Below are positions 52,078-61,564 of a stretch of 64,000 nt of DNA, piece after piece (position 1 is the first letter of the stretch; each line of letters starts with the position of its first letter). A program made the translations under genes and the position numbers. Source of the stretch: Roseibium aggregatum (GTDB taxonomy: Bacteria; Pseudomonadota; Alphaproteobacteria; Rhizobiales; Stappiaceae); NCBI RefSeq assembly GCF_014692675.1, contig NZ_JABFCZ010000029.1, positions 1 through 64,000 on the forward strand, given 5' to 3'. The notes under the pieces are model-generated. The model was not told the origin of the DNA, searched no databases, and saw nothing but the letters and a program-made list of their open reading frames with translations.

Positions 52078-53414
52078 TTCGGAAATCTTCTCTGCTGCTC
52101 GTTGGCGCCCTGATGGGGGCGGCTGCGATCACGACACTGGCTCAACTCCCCATCCGTGTCTCCGACACGGCGAATGCGGCGGCATCGGACACCTATCGTC
52201 AGCTCAATCTGTTCGGCGATGTCTTCGAGCGGGTGCGGTCTGATTATGTCGAGGTCCCGGACGACGCGAAGCTCATCGAAAGCGCGATCAACGGCATGCT
52301 GTCGTCCCTCGATCCGCATTCCAGCTACATGTCGCCGAAGAGCTTCCGTGACATGCAGGTCCAGACCCGCGGCGAGTTCGGCGGTCTCGGCATCGAGGTC
52401 ACCATGGAAGACGGCCTGGTCAAGGTGGTCTCCCCCATCGATGACACCCCGGCTGCAAAGGCGGGCATCCTGGCAGGCGACCTGATCACCCAGATCGACG
52501 GCGAACAGGTTCAGGGTCTGACCCTGAACGAGGCGGTCGAAAAGATGCGCGGGCCGGTCAACACCGATATTGTCGTGACGGTCCGCCGTACCGGCGTGGA
52601 CGAACCGTTCGATGTCACCATCACCCGCGACGTCATCCGGATCCGTTCGGTCCGCTGGCGGGAAGAGGATGATGTCGGCTACATCCGCATCACCCAGTTC
52701 AACGAACAGACCTCCGACGGCCTGAAGAGCGGTATCGACGAAATCAGCAAGGATATCGGCAAGGACAAGCTGAAGGGCTACATCATCGATCTGCGCAACA
52801 ATCCGGGCGGTCTGCTGGATCAGGCAATTGCCGTTTCCGACGCCTTCCTCGATCGCGGCGAAATCGTTTCCACCCGCGGGCGCAATGCCGACGAAACCCA
52901 GCGCTACAATGCCCGCGCCGGAGATCTGACCGGGGGCAAGCCTGTCATCGTTCTGGTAAACGGCGGGTCTGCTTCGGCGTCTGAAATCGTGGCCGGTGCG
53001 CTTCAGGACCACCGCCGGGCGACCATTCTCGGCACCCGGTCCTTCGGCAAGGGCTCGGTCCAGACGATCATTCCGCTCGGCGCCAATGGGGCGATCCGCC
53101 TGACGACGGCGCGCTACTACACCCCGTCGGGCACCTCCATCCAGGCCAAGGGCATCACGCCGGATATCGAGGCTCTGCAGGTTCTTCCCGACGACCTCAA
53201 GGGCCGGGCAACGACCAAGGGTGAGGCCGGTCTGCGCGGCCACCTGGAAGCCGAAGGCAAGGATGCCAAGGAAGAATCCGGCAGCCAGGCCTACGTGCCG
53301 CCGGATCCGAAGGATGACGTTCAGCTGAAGCTGGCCCTGGATCTCCTGCGCGGTGTTCAGGTGAACGGTGCCTTCCCTCCCGCCGGTGACGGTTCGGCGC
53401 CGGTTCCGAACTAA
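52074..53414 (+). CDS. ctpA: carboxy-terminal processing protease (S41)
   Basis: 446 residues from ATG 52074, overlapping the EnvC-like gene by four bases. Signal (~1-30, SLLLVGALMGAAAITTLA), then a PDZ domain (~95-175, VVSPIDDTPAAKAGILAGDLI) and the S41 core: IDLRNNPGGLLDQAI, NGGSASASEIVAGAL with the Ser nucleophile, and GTRSFGKGSVQ with the Lys. It trims or degrades periplasmic proteins. Followed by a terminator at 53424. Confidence 0.95.
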   Translation: MIRKSSLLLVGALMGAAAITTLAQLPIRVSDTANAAASDTYRQLNLFGDVFERVRSDYVEVPDDAKLIESAINGMLSSLDPHSSYMSPKSFRDMQVQTRGEFGGLGIEVTMEDGLVKVVSPIDDTPAAKAGILAGDLITQIDGEQVQGLTLNEAVEKMRGPVNTDIVVTVRRTGVDEPFDVTITRDVIRIRSVRWREEDDVGYIRITQFNEQTSDGLKSGIDEISKDIGKDKLKGYIIDLRNNPGGLLDQAIAVSDAFLDRGEIVSTRGRNADETQRYNARAGDLTGGKPVIVLVNGGSASASEIVAGALQDHRRATILGTRSFGKGSVQTIIPLGANGAIRLTTARYYTPSGTSIQAKGITPDIEALQVLPDDLKGRATTKGEAGLRGHLEAEGKDAKEESGSQAYVPPDPKDDVQLKLALDLLRGVQVNGAFPPAGDGSAPVPN

Positions 53415-53423
53415 GCGAACAAG

Positions 53424-53451
53424 ACCGCGCCGGATTTTCCGCGCGGTTTTC
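53424..53451 (+). terminator. terminator after ctpA
   Basis: ACCGCGC (53424-53430) and GCGCGGT (53441-53447) pair with a ten-base loop, followed by TTTTC. Intrinsic form; the deacetylase gene then starts at 53499. Confidence 0.75.
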
Positions 53452-53498
53452 GTCTGATCTGACTGCCCATCCGGGCGACACTTTGAAAACAGGACGCC

Positions 53499-54635
53499 AT
53501 GGCGACCGACGATCTCACGGCCCCTTTAGGAATGGGGAAGCGCAGGCTTCTCCGCCTGCCATTCGGTTTGATCGGTGTCGGGATCCTGAGCGTTGTATTC
53601 ACCACCGCTCTGATCTGGATGGGTGTTGTCGATGATCCGTTCGGCGGCGAGCCGACGGCGGTGATCCCCCTGGATGCCACGGTCGAAGGTCTGGCCTCCA
53701 AGGATATCGAGGTTGTCGAGATCCGTCCGGCGCTGGACGGAGAACTGGGACCGAACCTGCGTCCGGAAGACAATCGGGAAAAACTGGGTCCCCGCTACGA
53801 TCTGCAGATCCCGGAGGAAGGCGGCGGACGATCGGGCGGCCTGTCGGTCAAACCGGATCCCCGCATCAGCGAACGCTCCGGTTATGGCTTCCTGCCGAAG
53901 ATCGGATCCGACGGCGTTCGTCCGCTGGATGCCTATGCCCGGCCGTTTTCCTCCGAATTCACCTCGATCCCGAAAATCGCCGTCATCATCCAGGGACTGG
54001 GCCTGAGCGAAACGGGAACCGAGAACGCGATTGGCAACCTGCCGGCCGATGTCACCTTCGCCATGGCGCCCTACGGCACGGATCTGGACCGGTGGATGCA
54101 GAAGGCGCGCGCCAAGGGGCACGAACTGCTTCTGCAGTTGCCGCTCGAACCGTTCGATTTTCCCGACAACGACCCGGGACCGCATACGCTTCTCGTCAGC
54201 CTGCGGCCTGCCGAGATGCTGGACCGGCTTGCCTGGCTGATGACCCGGGTGACCAACTACGTCGGCGTGATCAATGAAATGGGCGCCCGGTTCACGACCA
54301 CCAAGCCGTCCATGCAGCTGCTCCTGGAAAAGCTGCGCGACCGGGGGCTGATGTTCGTCGACAACGGCGAATCCTCCCGCAGCCTGTCCGCGGAAGTCTC
54401 ATCGGAAGTGAAGGTGCCGTTCAGCTCGGTCGACGTGATCCTCGACGCCGTTCCCCGGGAAGACGAAATCAACGCCAAGCTTCTCCGCCTGGAGGGCATT
54501 GCGCGCGCCCGGGGCGTTGCCGTCGCATCCGGGTCGGCCCTGCCGGTCACCGTCCGCCAGCTTGAGATCTGGTCGCGGGATCTGGAGGAGCGCGGGCTTC
54601 AGCTCGTACCGGTCAGCGCAACCATCGACAGATAG
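53499..54635 (+). CDS. divergent polysaccharide deacetylase family protein
   Basis: 378 residues. A transmembrane or signal helix at ~21-45 (LIGVGILSVVFTTALIWMG) follows a short cytoplasmic start. The C-terminal half (~155-375) is the YibQ-type barrel: KIAVIIQGLGLSETG, VTFAMAPYGTDLDRWMQKA, ELLLQLPLEPF, YVGVINEMGARFTTTKPSM and FVDNGESS. The catalytic set differs from classical NodB enzymes, hence 'divergent'; acceptor unknown, probably wall or periplasmic polysaccharide. Always placed near ctpA and rppH in this group. Confidence 0.85.
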   Translation: MATDDLTAPLGMGKRRLLRLPFGLIGVGILSVVFTTALIWMGVVDDPFGGEPTAVIPLDATVEGLASKDIEVVEIRPALDGELGPNLRPEDNREKLGPRYDLQIPEEGGGRSGGLSVKPDPRISERSGYGFLPKIGSDGVRPLDAYARPFSSEFTSIPKIAVIIQGLGLSETGTENAIGNLPADVTFAMAPYGTDLDRWMQKARAKGHELLLQLPLEPFDFPDNDPGPHTLLVSLRPAEMLDRLAWLMTRVTNYVGVINEMGARFTTTKPSMQLLLEKLRDRGLMFVDNGESSRSLSAEVSSEVKVPFSSVDVILDAVPREDEINAKLLRLEGIARARGVAVASGSALPVTVRQLEIWSRDLEERGLQLVPVSATIDR

Positions 54636-54653
54636 AGCGGGACGGCTTTTTCC

Positions 54654-55184
54654 ATGACGGATTCAACCCTCGGACCGGATTTTCCGCCCGCCCGCAACGG
54701 CCTGCCATACCGTCCTTGCGTCGGCATCATGCTCTTGAACGCGGAAGGCAAGGTCTGGATCGGCAAGCGGGACGACGGGAACGGCAAGTCGGAATATGAA
54801 TTCGCCTGGCAGATGCCCCAGGGCGGCATCGACAAGGGCGAAACCCCGCGCGCGGCAGCCCTTCGGGAACTTTACGAGGAAACCTCGATCCGCTCCGTCA
54901 GCATCGTGGCTGAGGCGCCGGTCTGGTTCACCTACGATTACCCCGAGGACGTTCAGCAAAACACGCGGAAAGGCAAATACGGCGGCCAGGCGCAGCGCTG
55001 GTTCGCGCTCCGCTTCGAGGGATCCGAAGCCGAGATCGATGTTCTCAACCCGCCTGATGGCCACGAGGTGGAGTTCTGCGCGTGGCGCTGGGAGGACGCA
55101 GCCCGGCTGCCCGACCTGATCGTTCCCTTCAAGCGGCAGGTTTATCAAGGCGTTGTGGACGCTTTTTCCGGTCTGACTGCTTGA
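54654..55184 (+). CDS. rppH: RNA pyrophosphohydrolase
   Basis: 176 residues. The Nudix box GGIDKGETPRAAALRELYEE (about residues 60-79) is intact, with PYRPCVGIMLLN before and WQMPQGG adjacent, as in RppH/ApaH-type Nudix enzymes. It removes pyrophosphate from mRNA 5' ends, which starts decay. Ends the conserved block; TTT-poor spacing to the next gene. Confidence 0.92.
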   Translation: MTDSTLGPDFPPARNGLPYRPCVGIMLLNAEGKVWIGKRDDGNGKSEYEFAWQMPQGGIDKGETPRAAALRELYEETSIRSVSIVAEAPVWFTYDYPEDVQQNTRKGKYGGQAQRWFALRFEGSEAEIDVLNPPDGHEVEFCAWRWEDAARLPDLIVPFKRQVYQGVVDAFSGLTA

Positions 55185-55250
55185 CTTTCCCCCGCCGGTG
55201 CAGTGCCTTGAGGCCAAACGGCTCAACACGCCTATAAAAAGGGGAGAGAG

Positions 55251-56021
55251 ATGGACCTCGGCAAGGGACTGAACGGCAAAAGAATCCTGATCACCGGGGC
55301 ATCCAGCGGGATCGGCGCGCATTTTGCGCGGGTCGCTGCCAGGCACGGCGCCCATGTGGCGCTTGCCGCCCGCCGGACCGACCGGCTGGAACAGCTCGCC
55401 GGCGAACTCGTTGAAATGGGCGCCCAGAGCGCGAGACCGATCGAACTCGACGTCAGTGACGGCGCTTCGATCCACCACTGCCGGGCGCAGGCGGTCGAAG
55501 CCTTCGGCGGTTTGGATATCCTGGTCAACAATGCGGGCATCGCCCGCGAAGGCGCCGCCCTCGACCAGACCGCGGAAGATTTCGACGCCGTCATGGACGT
55601 CAATCTGCGCGGGGTCTGGCTGATGGCGATTTCCTGCGGTCGCCACTGGCGGGATACCGGACAACCCGGCGTGATCGTCAACATCGCCTCCATTCTCGGG
55701 CTTCGGGTGGGCTCGGGCGTCGCGTCCTATGCGGTCTCCAAGGCCGGTGTCGTGCAGATGACCAAGGCTCTGGCGCTTGAATTCGCGCGCCACCAGGTCC
55801 GGGTCAACGCCCTTGCGCCGGGCTATTTCGAAACGGAAATCAACGAAGGCTTCTTCAATACGCCTGCGGGCGAAAAAATGGTGGGCCGGGTGCCCATGCG
55901 CCGGATCGGCGATCTGTCCGAACTCGACGGGCCGTTCCTGCTGCTTGCGAGCGATGCCTCGCGCTACATGACCGGCGCGGTGATCCCGGTCGATGGCGGC
56001 CATCTGGTGTCGTCCCTATGA
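55251..56021 (+). CDS. SDR family oxidoreductase
   Basis: 256 residues. TGASSGIG at about 17-24, NNAG near 95, Ser in VNIASI near 145, and YAVSKAG with Tyr-x-x-x-Lys near 162-166; then the PGYFETE loop. AGGGGAGAGAG upstream of ATG 55251. Similar to acetoacetyl-CoA/3-oxoacyl reductases; the substrate is not determined. Followed after 44 bases by the LysR gene. Confidence 0.85.
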   Translation: MDLGKGLNGKRILITGASSGIGAHFARVAARHGAHVALAARRTDRLEQLAGELVEMGAQSARPIELDVSDGASIHHCRAQAVEAFGGLDILVNNAGIAREGAALDQTAEDFDAVMDVNLRGVWLMAISCGRHWRDTGQPGVIVNIASILGLRVGSGVASYAVSKAGVVQMTKALALEFARHQVRVNALAPGYFETEINEGFFNTPAGEKMVGRVPMRRIGDLSELDGPFLLLASDASRYMTGAVIPVDGGHLVSSL

Positions 56022-56065
56022 GCCGACGCATGTTCCCTGCGCCCAATTCGTGAGGACATAGGATC

Positions 56066-56989
56066 ATGGAGAAGCTGCCTCCCTTCGATCTGATGGATCT
56101 GCGGCTGCTTCTTGCGCTTGCCGAACACCGGCATTTCGCCCATGCGGCCCGGGCCTGCAATTTGTCCCAGCCGGCCCTTTCCGGGCGGATCCGCAAGCTC
56201 GAGACGGCGCTCGGTTCGCCGCTTGTTTTCCGCAGCAAGCGGTTCGAGGGTTTCACCCCTGAAGGCGAACGGGCGCTTGGCTGGGCCAGGCTTATCCTCA
56301 CTGACTGCAGCGGCTTCGTCCAGGATCTCAGTGGCGACGGGGAAGGGCCGCAGGGTACCTTGCGCATCGGCGTCGTCCCTTCCGCAACTCCGTTCGCGGG
56401 CCGTCTGTGCGGGGCCCTGGCGAGCCGTTTCCGGCAGCTCAGGCCTCAAGCCTTGTCGATGGCATCCAGCGCCATCGAAAAGGGGCTTCAGGAATTTACC
56501 ATCGATGCCGGTATCACCTATCTGAGACCCGGCATGGAGAAGGTGTCGCGGGCTCTCCCACTCTTTGAAGAGCAATACTGCCTGGTCGCCGATCCGGCCC
56601 TTGTAAAGAAGGAACGCAAGAGCGGCGGCCTGTCCTGGTACGATGCGGCCGACCTGCCCCTGTGCCTGCTGACGCCGGACATGCAGAACCGGCGGATCAT
56701 CGACGAGACCTTCGCGGCGACCGGCAAGAAGCCCGGGCCGAGGTTCGAGACCAACAGCTTCAACGCGATCCTGTCCCTGTTGATGGAGGGGGCCTATGCC
56801 GCGGTCCTGCCGAAGGAACAGGCCGCGGTCGGCCATACGGAAGGTCTTGTGGTCCTGGACCTCGTCGAACCGGAAGTCCGCTCTATAATCGGTCTGGTGG
56901 TTCCGCTGCGGGAGCCGATGCTGCCGGTGACGGCGGCCTTGTGGGACCTGTCGAAATCGGTTTGCGGCAAGTTTGATAATCAGGACTGA
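56066..56989 (+). CDS. LysR-type regulator upstream of formate dehydrogenase
   Basis: 307 residues. HTH near residues 8-60 (DLRLLLALAEHRHFAHAARACNLSQPALSGRIRKLE in pieces) and a LysR effector domain after. It is transcribed in the same direction as the fds genes, 85 bases upstream, rather than divergently. Likely role: formate- or substrate-dependent activation of those genes. The AT-rich gap (56990-57074) would hold the site. Confidence 0.85.
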   Translation: MEKLPPFDLMDLRLLLALAEHRHFAHAARACNLSQPALSGRIRKLETALGSPLVFRSKRFEGFTPEGERALGWARLILTDCSGFVQDLSGDGEGPQGTLRIGVVPSATPFAGRLCGALASRFRQLRPQALSMASSAIEKGLQEFTIDAGITYLRPGMEKVSRALPLFEEQYCLVADPALVKKERKSGGLSWYDAADLPLCLLTPDMQNRRIIDETFAATGKKPGPRFETNSFNAILSLLMEGAYAAVLPKEQAAVGHTEGLVVLDLVEPEVRSIIGLVVPLREPMLPVTAALWDLSKSVCGKFDNQD

Positions 56990-57074
56990 TTAAACAATCG
57001 AAAAATGCAATTTGCGTTGATTGAAGCTTCGGCGTTTTCTGGCCGGAAACACGTCAGTCAGGAACGCAAACATC

Positions 57075-58751
57075 ATGACATTTGGCAAGGGGCTTTCCAG
57101 AAAGCCGTCCCAGCCCAAAGGCCGGCAAATCGAGGAAACCGCCCTGGCGGAAGTGCGGAATCTGCTTGGATCCGAATCGCGCCGCCGCGACCTCCTGATC
57201 GAGCATCTGCACAAGATCCAGGACGCCTACGGCTGCCTTCAGGCGAAACACCTGCGCGCCCTGGCAGACGAGATGCGGCTTTCCCAGGCGGAGGTCTTCG
57301 AGGTCGCAAGCTTCTATCACCATTTCGATATCGTGCGCGAAGGCGAGGCGGCGCCCGCGCCGCTGACCGTGCGCGTATGCGACAGCATTGCCTGTTCCCT
57401 GAAAGGCGCCGACGCATTGGCGGCCGCCCTTCAGACCGGCCTCGATCCGGCAAAGGTCCGGGTTCAGAAGGTGCCCTGCATCGGCCGTTGTGCCGCGGCA
57501 CCCGCGGTCCAGGTCGGCAAGCGGGCGGTGGACGGGGCAAGCGAGCTCTCCGTCCGTGCGGCGATCTTCGAAGGCGAAACGGAGCCGCAGATCCCGGACT
57601 ACATCGGTCTGGACGCTTATCGTGCCGACGGCGGTTACAAGGTGCTTCAGCGTGTCCGCAACGGAGACCTCGACGTCGACGCGATCGCCGATCATGCGCT
57701 GGAAGCGGGCTTGCGCGGCCTCGGCGGCGCAGGCTTTCCGACCGGCACCAAGTGGAAGATCGTTCACGACCTGCCCGGCCCGAAATACCTGACGGTCAAC
57801 GGCGACGAGGGCGAACCGGGCACGTTCAAGGACCGTTACCATCTGGAACGCGATCCGCACCGCATGCTGGAAGGCGCGCTGATCGCCGCCCATGCCATTC
57901 AGGCGGAACGCATCTATCTCTACATGCGTGACGAATATCCGGCCGTCCTGGAAATCCTGCGCCGGGAAATCGCAGGCTTACGCGAACAGGGCGTCATCAC
58001 CACCATCGACATCGAGCTGCGCCGCGGCGCGGGCGCCTATATCTGCGGCGAGGAAAGCGCGATGATCGAGTCGATCGAAGGCAAGCGCGGCCTGCCGCGC
58101 CACCGCCCGCCCTATATCGCCCAGGTCGGCCTGTTTAACCGGCCGACGCTCAATCACAACATCGAGACCCTCTACTGGATCCGCGACATCGTCGAAAAAG
58201 GATCCGAGTGGTTCGCGGACCAGGGCCGGCGCGGCCACAAGGGCTTCCGCTCCTTCTCCGTCTCCGGCCGGGTGAAAGAGCCTGGCGTGAAGCTGGCGCC
58301 GGCCGGCATCACCATGAACGAGTTGATCGCCGAGTATTGCGGCGGCATGGAAGACGGCCACAGCTTCAAGGCCTATCTGCCGGGCGGTGCGTCCGGCGGC
58401 ATTCTGCCGGCCTCGCTCGCCGACGAGCCGCTCGATTTCGGCACGCTGGAAAAGCACGGCTGTTTCATTGGCAGCCATGCCATTGTCGTCTTTTCCGATC
58501 AGGATGACATGCGCGACGTGGCGCTCAACCTGCTGCGCTTCTTCAAGCATGAAAGCTGCGGCCAGTGCACGCCATGCCGGTCCGGCACGGAAAAGATGGT
58601 CGCGCTGCTTCAGGACAAGACCTGGGACAAGGACAAGATCGCCGACCTGGACGCAGTCATGCGCACTGCCTCCATCTGCGGCCTGGGACAGGCGGCAGCC
58701 AATCCGGTCGCCTCGGTCCTGAAATTCTTTGCCGAGGAGGAACGGGTATGA
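57075..58751 (+). CDS. NAD-dependent formate dehydrogenase, fused gamma-beta subunit
   Basis: 558 residues from ATG 57075. Residues ~20-150 are NuoE/FdsG-like with the thioredoxin-type [2Fe-2S] site: CDSIAC and CIGRC. Residues ~170-558 are NuoF/FdsB-like: FMN/NAD site GRGGxG-type GLRGLGGAGFPTGTKW, GDEGEPGTFKDR, CGEESAMIESIEG, and a C-terminal [4Fe-4S] ESCGQCTPCRSG with a later Cys. It passes electrons from formate oxidation to NAD+. fds gamma and beta are separate genes in many bacteria; here they are one protein. Overlaps fdsA by four bases. Confidence 0.9.
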   Translation: MTFGKGLSRKPSQPKGRQIEETALAEVRNLLGSESRRRDLLIEHLHKIQDAYGCLQAKHLRALADEMRLSQAEVFEVASFYHHFDIVREGEAAPAPLTVRVCDSIACSLKGADALAAALQTGLDPAKVRVQKVPCIGRCAAAPAVQVGKRAVDGASELSVRAAIFEGETEPQIPDYIGLDAYRADGGYKVLQRVRNGDLDVDAIADHALEAGLRGLGGAGFPTGTKWKIVHDLPGPKYLTVNGDEGEPGTFKDRYHLERDPHRMLEGALIAAHAIQAERIYLYMRDEYPAVLEILRREIAGLREQGVITTIDIELRRGAGAYICGEESAMIESIEGKRGLPRHRPPYIAQVGLFNRPTLNHNIETLYWIRDIVEKGSEWFADQGRRGHKGFRSFSVSGRVKEPGVKLAPAGITMNELIAEYCGGMEDGHSFKAYLPGGASGGILPASLADEPLDFGTLEKHGCFIGSHAIVVFSDQDDMRDVALNLLRFFKHESCGQCTPCRSGTEKMVALLQDKTWDKDKIADLDAVMRTASICGLGQAAANPVASVLKFFAEEERV

Positions 58752-61516
58752 CGAAAACGGTCACCTTTACCCTCGACGGACGCGAAGTCATCGCGAATGA
58801 GGGCGAAACCATCTGGCAGGTCGCCAAGCGCGAAGGCGTCGCGATCCCGCACCTTTGCCACAAGGATGCGCCGGGCTACCGCTCCGACGGCAACTGCCGC
58901 GCCTGCATGGTCGACATCGAGGGCGAGCGGACGCTGACCGCCTCCTGCGTCCGCGAACCTTCTGACGGCATGGTGGTGAAGACGGAGTCCGAACGGGCGG
59001 TCAAGGCGCGGGAGATGGTGTTCGAACTGCTGGTCGCCGACCAGCCGCCGCGCGAAGCCCATCCGGATCCGGAAAGCGATTTCTGGCGCTGGTCGGATAC
59101 GCTCGGCGTGACCGCAAGCCGTTATGCGCGGGGCGAAAAACCCGCCCAGGACATCTCCCATCCGGCGATCGCGGTCAATCTCGACGCCTGCATCGCCTGT
59201 AACCTGTGCGAACGCGCCTGCCGGGAGGTTCAGGTCAACGACGTGATCGGCATGGGCTGGCGCGGCCACCATGCGGCCCCGGTGTTCGACCTGGCCGATC
59301 CCATGGGCCTGTCCACCTGCGTTGCCTGCGGCGAGTGCGTTTCCGCCTGCCCGACGGGCGCGCTGTTCGAAAAGAGCATGATGGATGAGACGGCAAAGAC
59401 ACGGGCCGTCTTTCCGGACGAAACCGTCGACAGCGTCTGCCCTTTCTGCGGGGTCGGTTGCCTGACCTCCGTCTCGGTCAAGGACGGCCGGATCGTGAAG
59501 GTCGAAGGCCGCAACGGCCCGGCGAACGAGAACCGGCTCTGCGTCAAGGGCCGCTTCGGCTTCGATTATGTGTCCAGCCCCGAGCGCCTGACCAAACCGC
59601 TGATCCGCCGCGACGACGCGCCCAAGCACGGCGACATGTCGCTTTATCCGAAGGACTGGCGCGAGGTGTTCCGAGAGGCGACCTGGGACGAAGCGCTGGA
59701 CCGGGCGGCCGCTGGGCTGAAGGCAAGCTTTGCAGCCAAGGGCGGCGCCGGCATTGCCGGCTTCGGCTCGGCCAAGGGCTCCAACGAGGAAGCCTATCTG
59801 TTCCAGAAACTGATCCGCCAGGGCTTTGCCACCAACAACGTCGACCACTGCACCCGCCTTTGCCATGCCTCTTCCGTCGCTGCCCTGATGGAAGGGATCG
59901 GCTCCGGTGCGGTGACCGCGCCGTTCACCGCGGCACTCGATGCGGACTGCATGATCGTGATCGGCGCCCGGCCGGAACAGAACCATCCGGTCGCCGCCAC
60001 CTATATCAAGCAGGCGGCCAAGAACGGCGTAAAGCTGATCGTCATGGATCCGCGCCGCCAGGGCTTGATGCGCCACGCAGACTACGGCCTCGTCTTCAAG
60101 CCGGGCACCGACGTGGCAATGCTGAACGCCATCCTCAACGTCATCATCTCCGAAGAGCTCTACGACCGGCAGTACATCGCCGCCCACGTGGACGGATTCG
60201 AGGCGCTGAAGGCGAAGATCGCCGAGTTCACGCCGGAAGCCATGGCGCCGGTCTGCGGCATCGAGGCGGAAACCCTGCGCGAGGTCGCAAGGCTTTACGC
60301 CACCTCGGCCAAGTCGATCATCTTCTGGGGCATGGGCGTGTCCCAGCATGTGCACGGTACGGACAATGTGCGCGCCCTGATCGCCATGGCGCTGACCACC
60401 GGCCAGATCGGCCGCCCGGGCACCGGGCTGCACCCGCTGCGCGGCCAGAACAACGTTCAGGGTGCGTCTGATGCCGGCCTGATCCCGATGCTCTATCCCG
60501 ATTACCGCTCGGTGGAAAATCCGGACATCCGCGCCGAATTCGAGGACGCCTGGGGCCGGACGCTGGATCCGGTGCGTGGCCTGACCGTGGTCGAGATCAT
60601 CGACGACATTCTCGCCGGCGGCATCGAGGCCATGTATATCCTGGGCGAAAACCCGGCCATGTCCGATCCGGACCAGGCCCATGCCCGCAAGGCGCTGGCC
60701 ACCTTGAAGCATCTGGTCGTACAGGACATCTTCCTGACCGAAACCGCCTGGTTTGCCGACGTGGTCCTCCCGGCCTCCGCGCACGCGGAAAAGCTCGGCA
60801 CCTACACCAACACCAACCGCCAGGTCCAGATCGGCCGCCCCTGCGTGCCCATGCCCGGAGAGGCACGGGCGGACTGGGAGCTGATCGTGGAGCTTGCCAA
60901 CCGGCTCGGCCTCGACTGGTCCTATGGCGGCGTGCCGGAAATCTACGAGGAAATGCGCTCGCACATGGCCTCGCTGGACCATATCTCCTGGGAGCGGCTG
61001 GAGCGCGACGGCACGGTCACCTATCCGGCCGACGGTGATGACACGCCGGGTAACGAGATCCTGTTCGGCCAGTCTTTCCCGACGGCCGACGGCCGCGGCC
61101 GGCTCGTGCCGACCGACCTGGTGCCGCCGGACGAATTGCCCGACGACGATTTCCCGCTGGTTCTGACCACGGGCCGCATGCTGGAACACTGGCACACCGG
61201 CGCCATGACGCGCCGGGCCACCATTCTCGATGCCATCGAGCCGGAACCGGTCGTCTCCATGCATCCGAAGGACATCGGGCGGGCAGGGCTTGAGATCGGT
61301 CAGCAGGTCACGGTGGAAACCCGGCGCGGTGAGATCACCCTGACCCTGCGCGCGGACCGGGACGTGTCCTCGGGAATGCTGTTCATTCCCTTCTGCTACA
61401 CGGAAGCCCCGGCGAACATGCTGACCAACCCGCAGCTCGACCCCTTCGGCAAGATCCCGGAGTTCAAGTTCTGCGCGGCAAGGATCAGGCCGGCAATGGC
61501 ACAAGCCGCCGAATAG
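58748..61516 (+). CDS. NAD-dependent formate dehydrogenase, alpha (molybdenum) subunit
   Basis: 922 residues from ATG 58748. [2Fe-2S] at C37, C50, C53, C67; [4Fe-4S] at C148/151/154/158 and C191/194/197/201; another [4Fe-4S] at C231/C234/C238; then the bis-MGD domain, with Cys372 in RLCHASS as the metal ligand, followed by the formate-site histidine. No selenocysteine. It oxidises formate to CO2 in the cytoplasm. The accessory genes fdsC (sulfuration) and fdsD are not adjacent. Formate from HutG could be a substrate. Ends at a stem-loop (61529-61556). Confidence 0.95.
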   Translation: MTKTVTFTLDGREVIANEGETIWQVAKREGVAIPHLCHKDAPGYRSDGNCRACMVDIEGERTLTASCVREPSDGMVVKTESERAVKAREMVFELLVADQPPREAHPDPESDFWRWSDTLGVTASRYARGEKPAQDISHPAIAVNLDACIACNLCERACREVQVNDVIGMGWRGHHAAPVFDLADPMGLSTCVACGECVSACPTGALFEKSMMDETAKTRAVFPDETVDSVCPFCGVGCLTSVSVKDGRIVKVEGRNGPANENRLCVKGRFGFDYVSSPERLTKPLIRRDDAPKHGDMSLYPKDWREVFREATWDEALDRAAAGLKASFAAKGGAGIAGFGSAKGSNEEAYLFQKLIRQGFATNNVDHCTRLCHASSVAALMEGIGSGAVTAPFTAALDADCMIVIGARPEQNHPVAATYIKQAAKNGVKLIVMDPRRQGLMRHADYGLVFKPGTDVAMLNAILNVIISEELYDRQYIAAHVDGFEALKAKIAEFTPEAMAPVCGIEAETLREVARLYATSAKSIIFWGMGVSQHVHGTDNVRALIAMALTTGQIGRPGTGLHPLRGQNNVQGASDAGLIPMLYPDYRSVENPDIRAEFEDAWGRTLDPVRGLTVVEIIDDILAGGIEAMYILGENPAMSDPDQAHARKALATLKHLVVQDIFLTETAWFADVVLPASAHAEKLGTYTNTNRQVQIGRPCVPMPGEARADWELIVELANRLGLDWSYGGVPEIYEEMRSHMASLDHISWERLERDGTVTYPADGDDTPGNEILFGQSFPTADGRGRLVPTDLVPPDELPDDDFPLVLTTGRMLEHWHTGAMTRRATILDAIEPEPVVSMHPKDIGRAGLEIGQQVTVETRRGEITLTLRADRDVSSGMLFIPFCYTEAPANMLTNPQLDPFGKIPEFKFCAARIRPAMAQAAE

Positions 61517-61528
61517 GACGACTGTGAA

Positions 61529-61556
61529 CCGGCAGACGGAAACGCTCCGCCTGCCG
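61529..61556. terminator. hairpin between formate dehydrogenase and the facing gene
   Basis: CGGCAG...CGGA pairs with TCCG...CTGCCG across a small loop (about 61529-61556), giving a ten-pair interrupted stem in the 48-base gap between two convergent genes. It could stop both transcripts. Confidence 0.5.
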
Positions 61557-61564
61557 TCCGGTCG

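Noticed and set aside
57005..57074. Upstream starts for the fused formate dehydrogenase subunit
   Set aside because: TTG-type starts with no ribosome site; ATG 57075 begins the recognisable domain.
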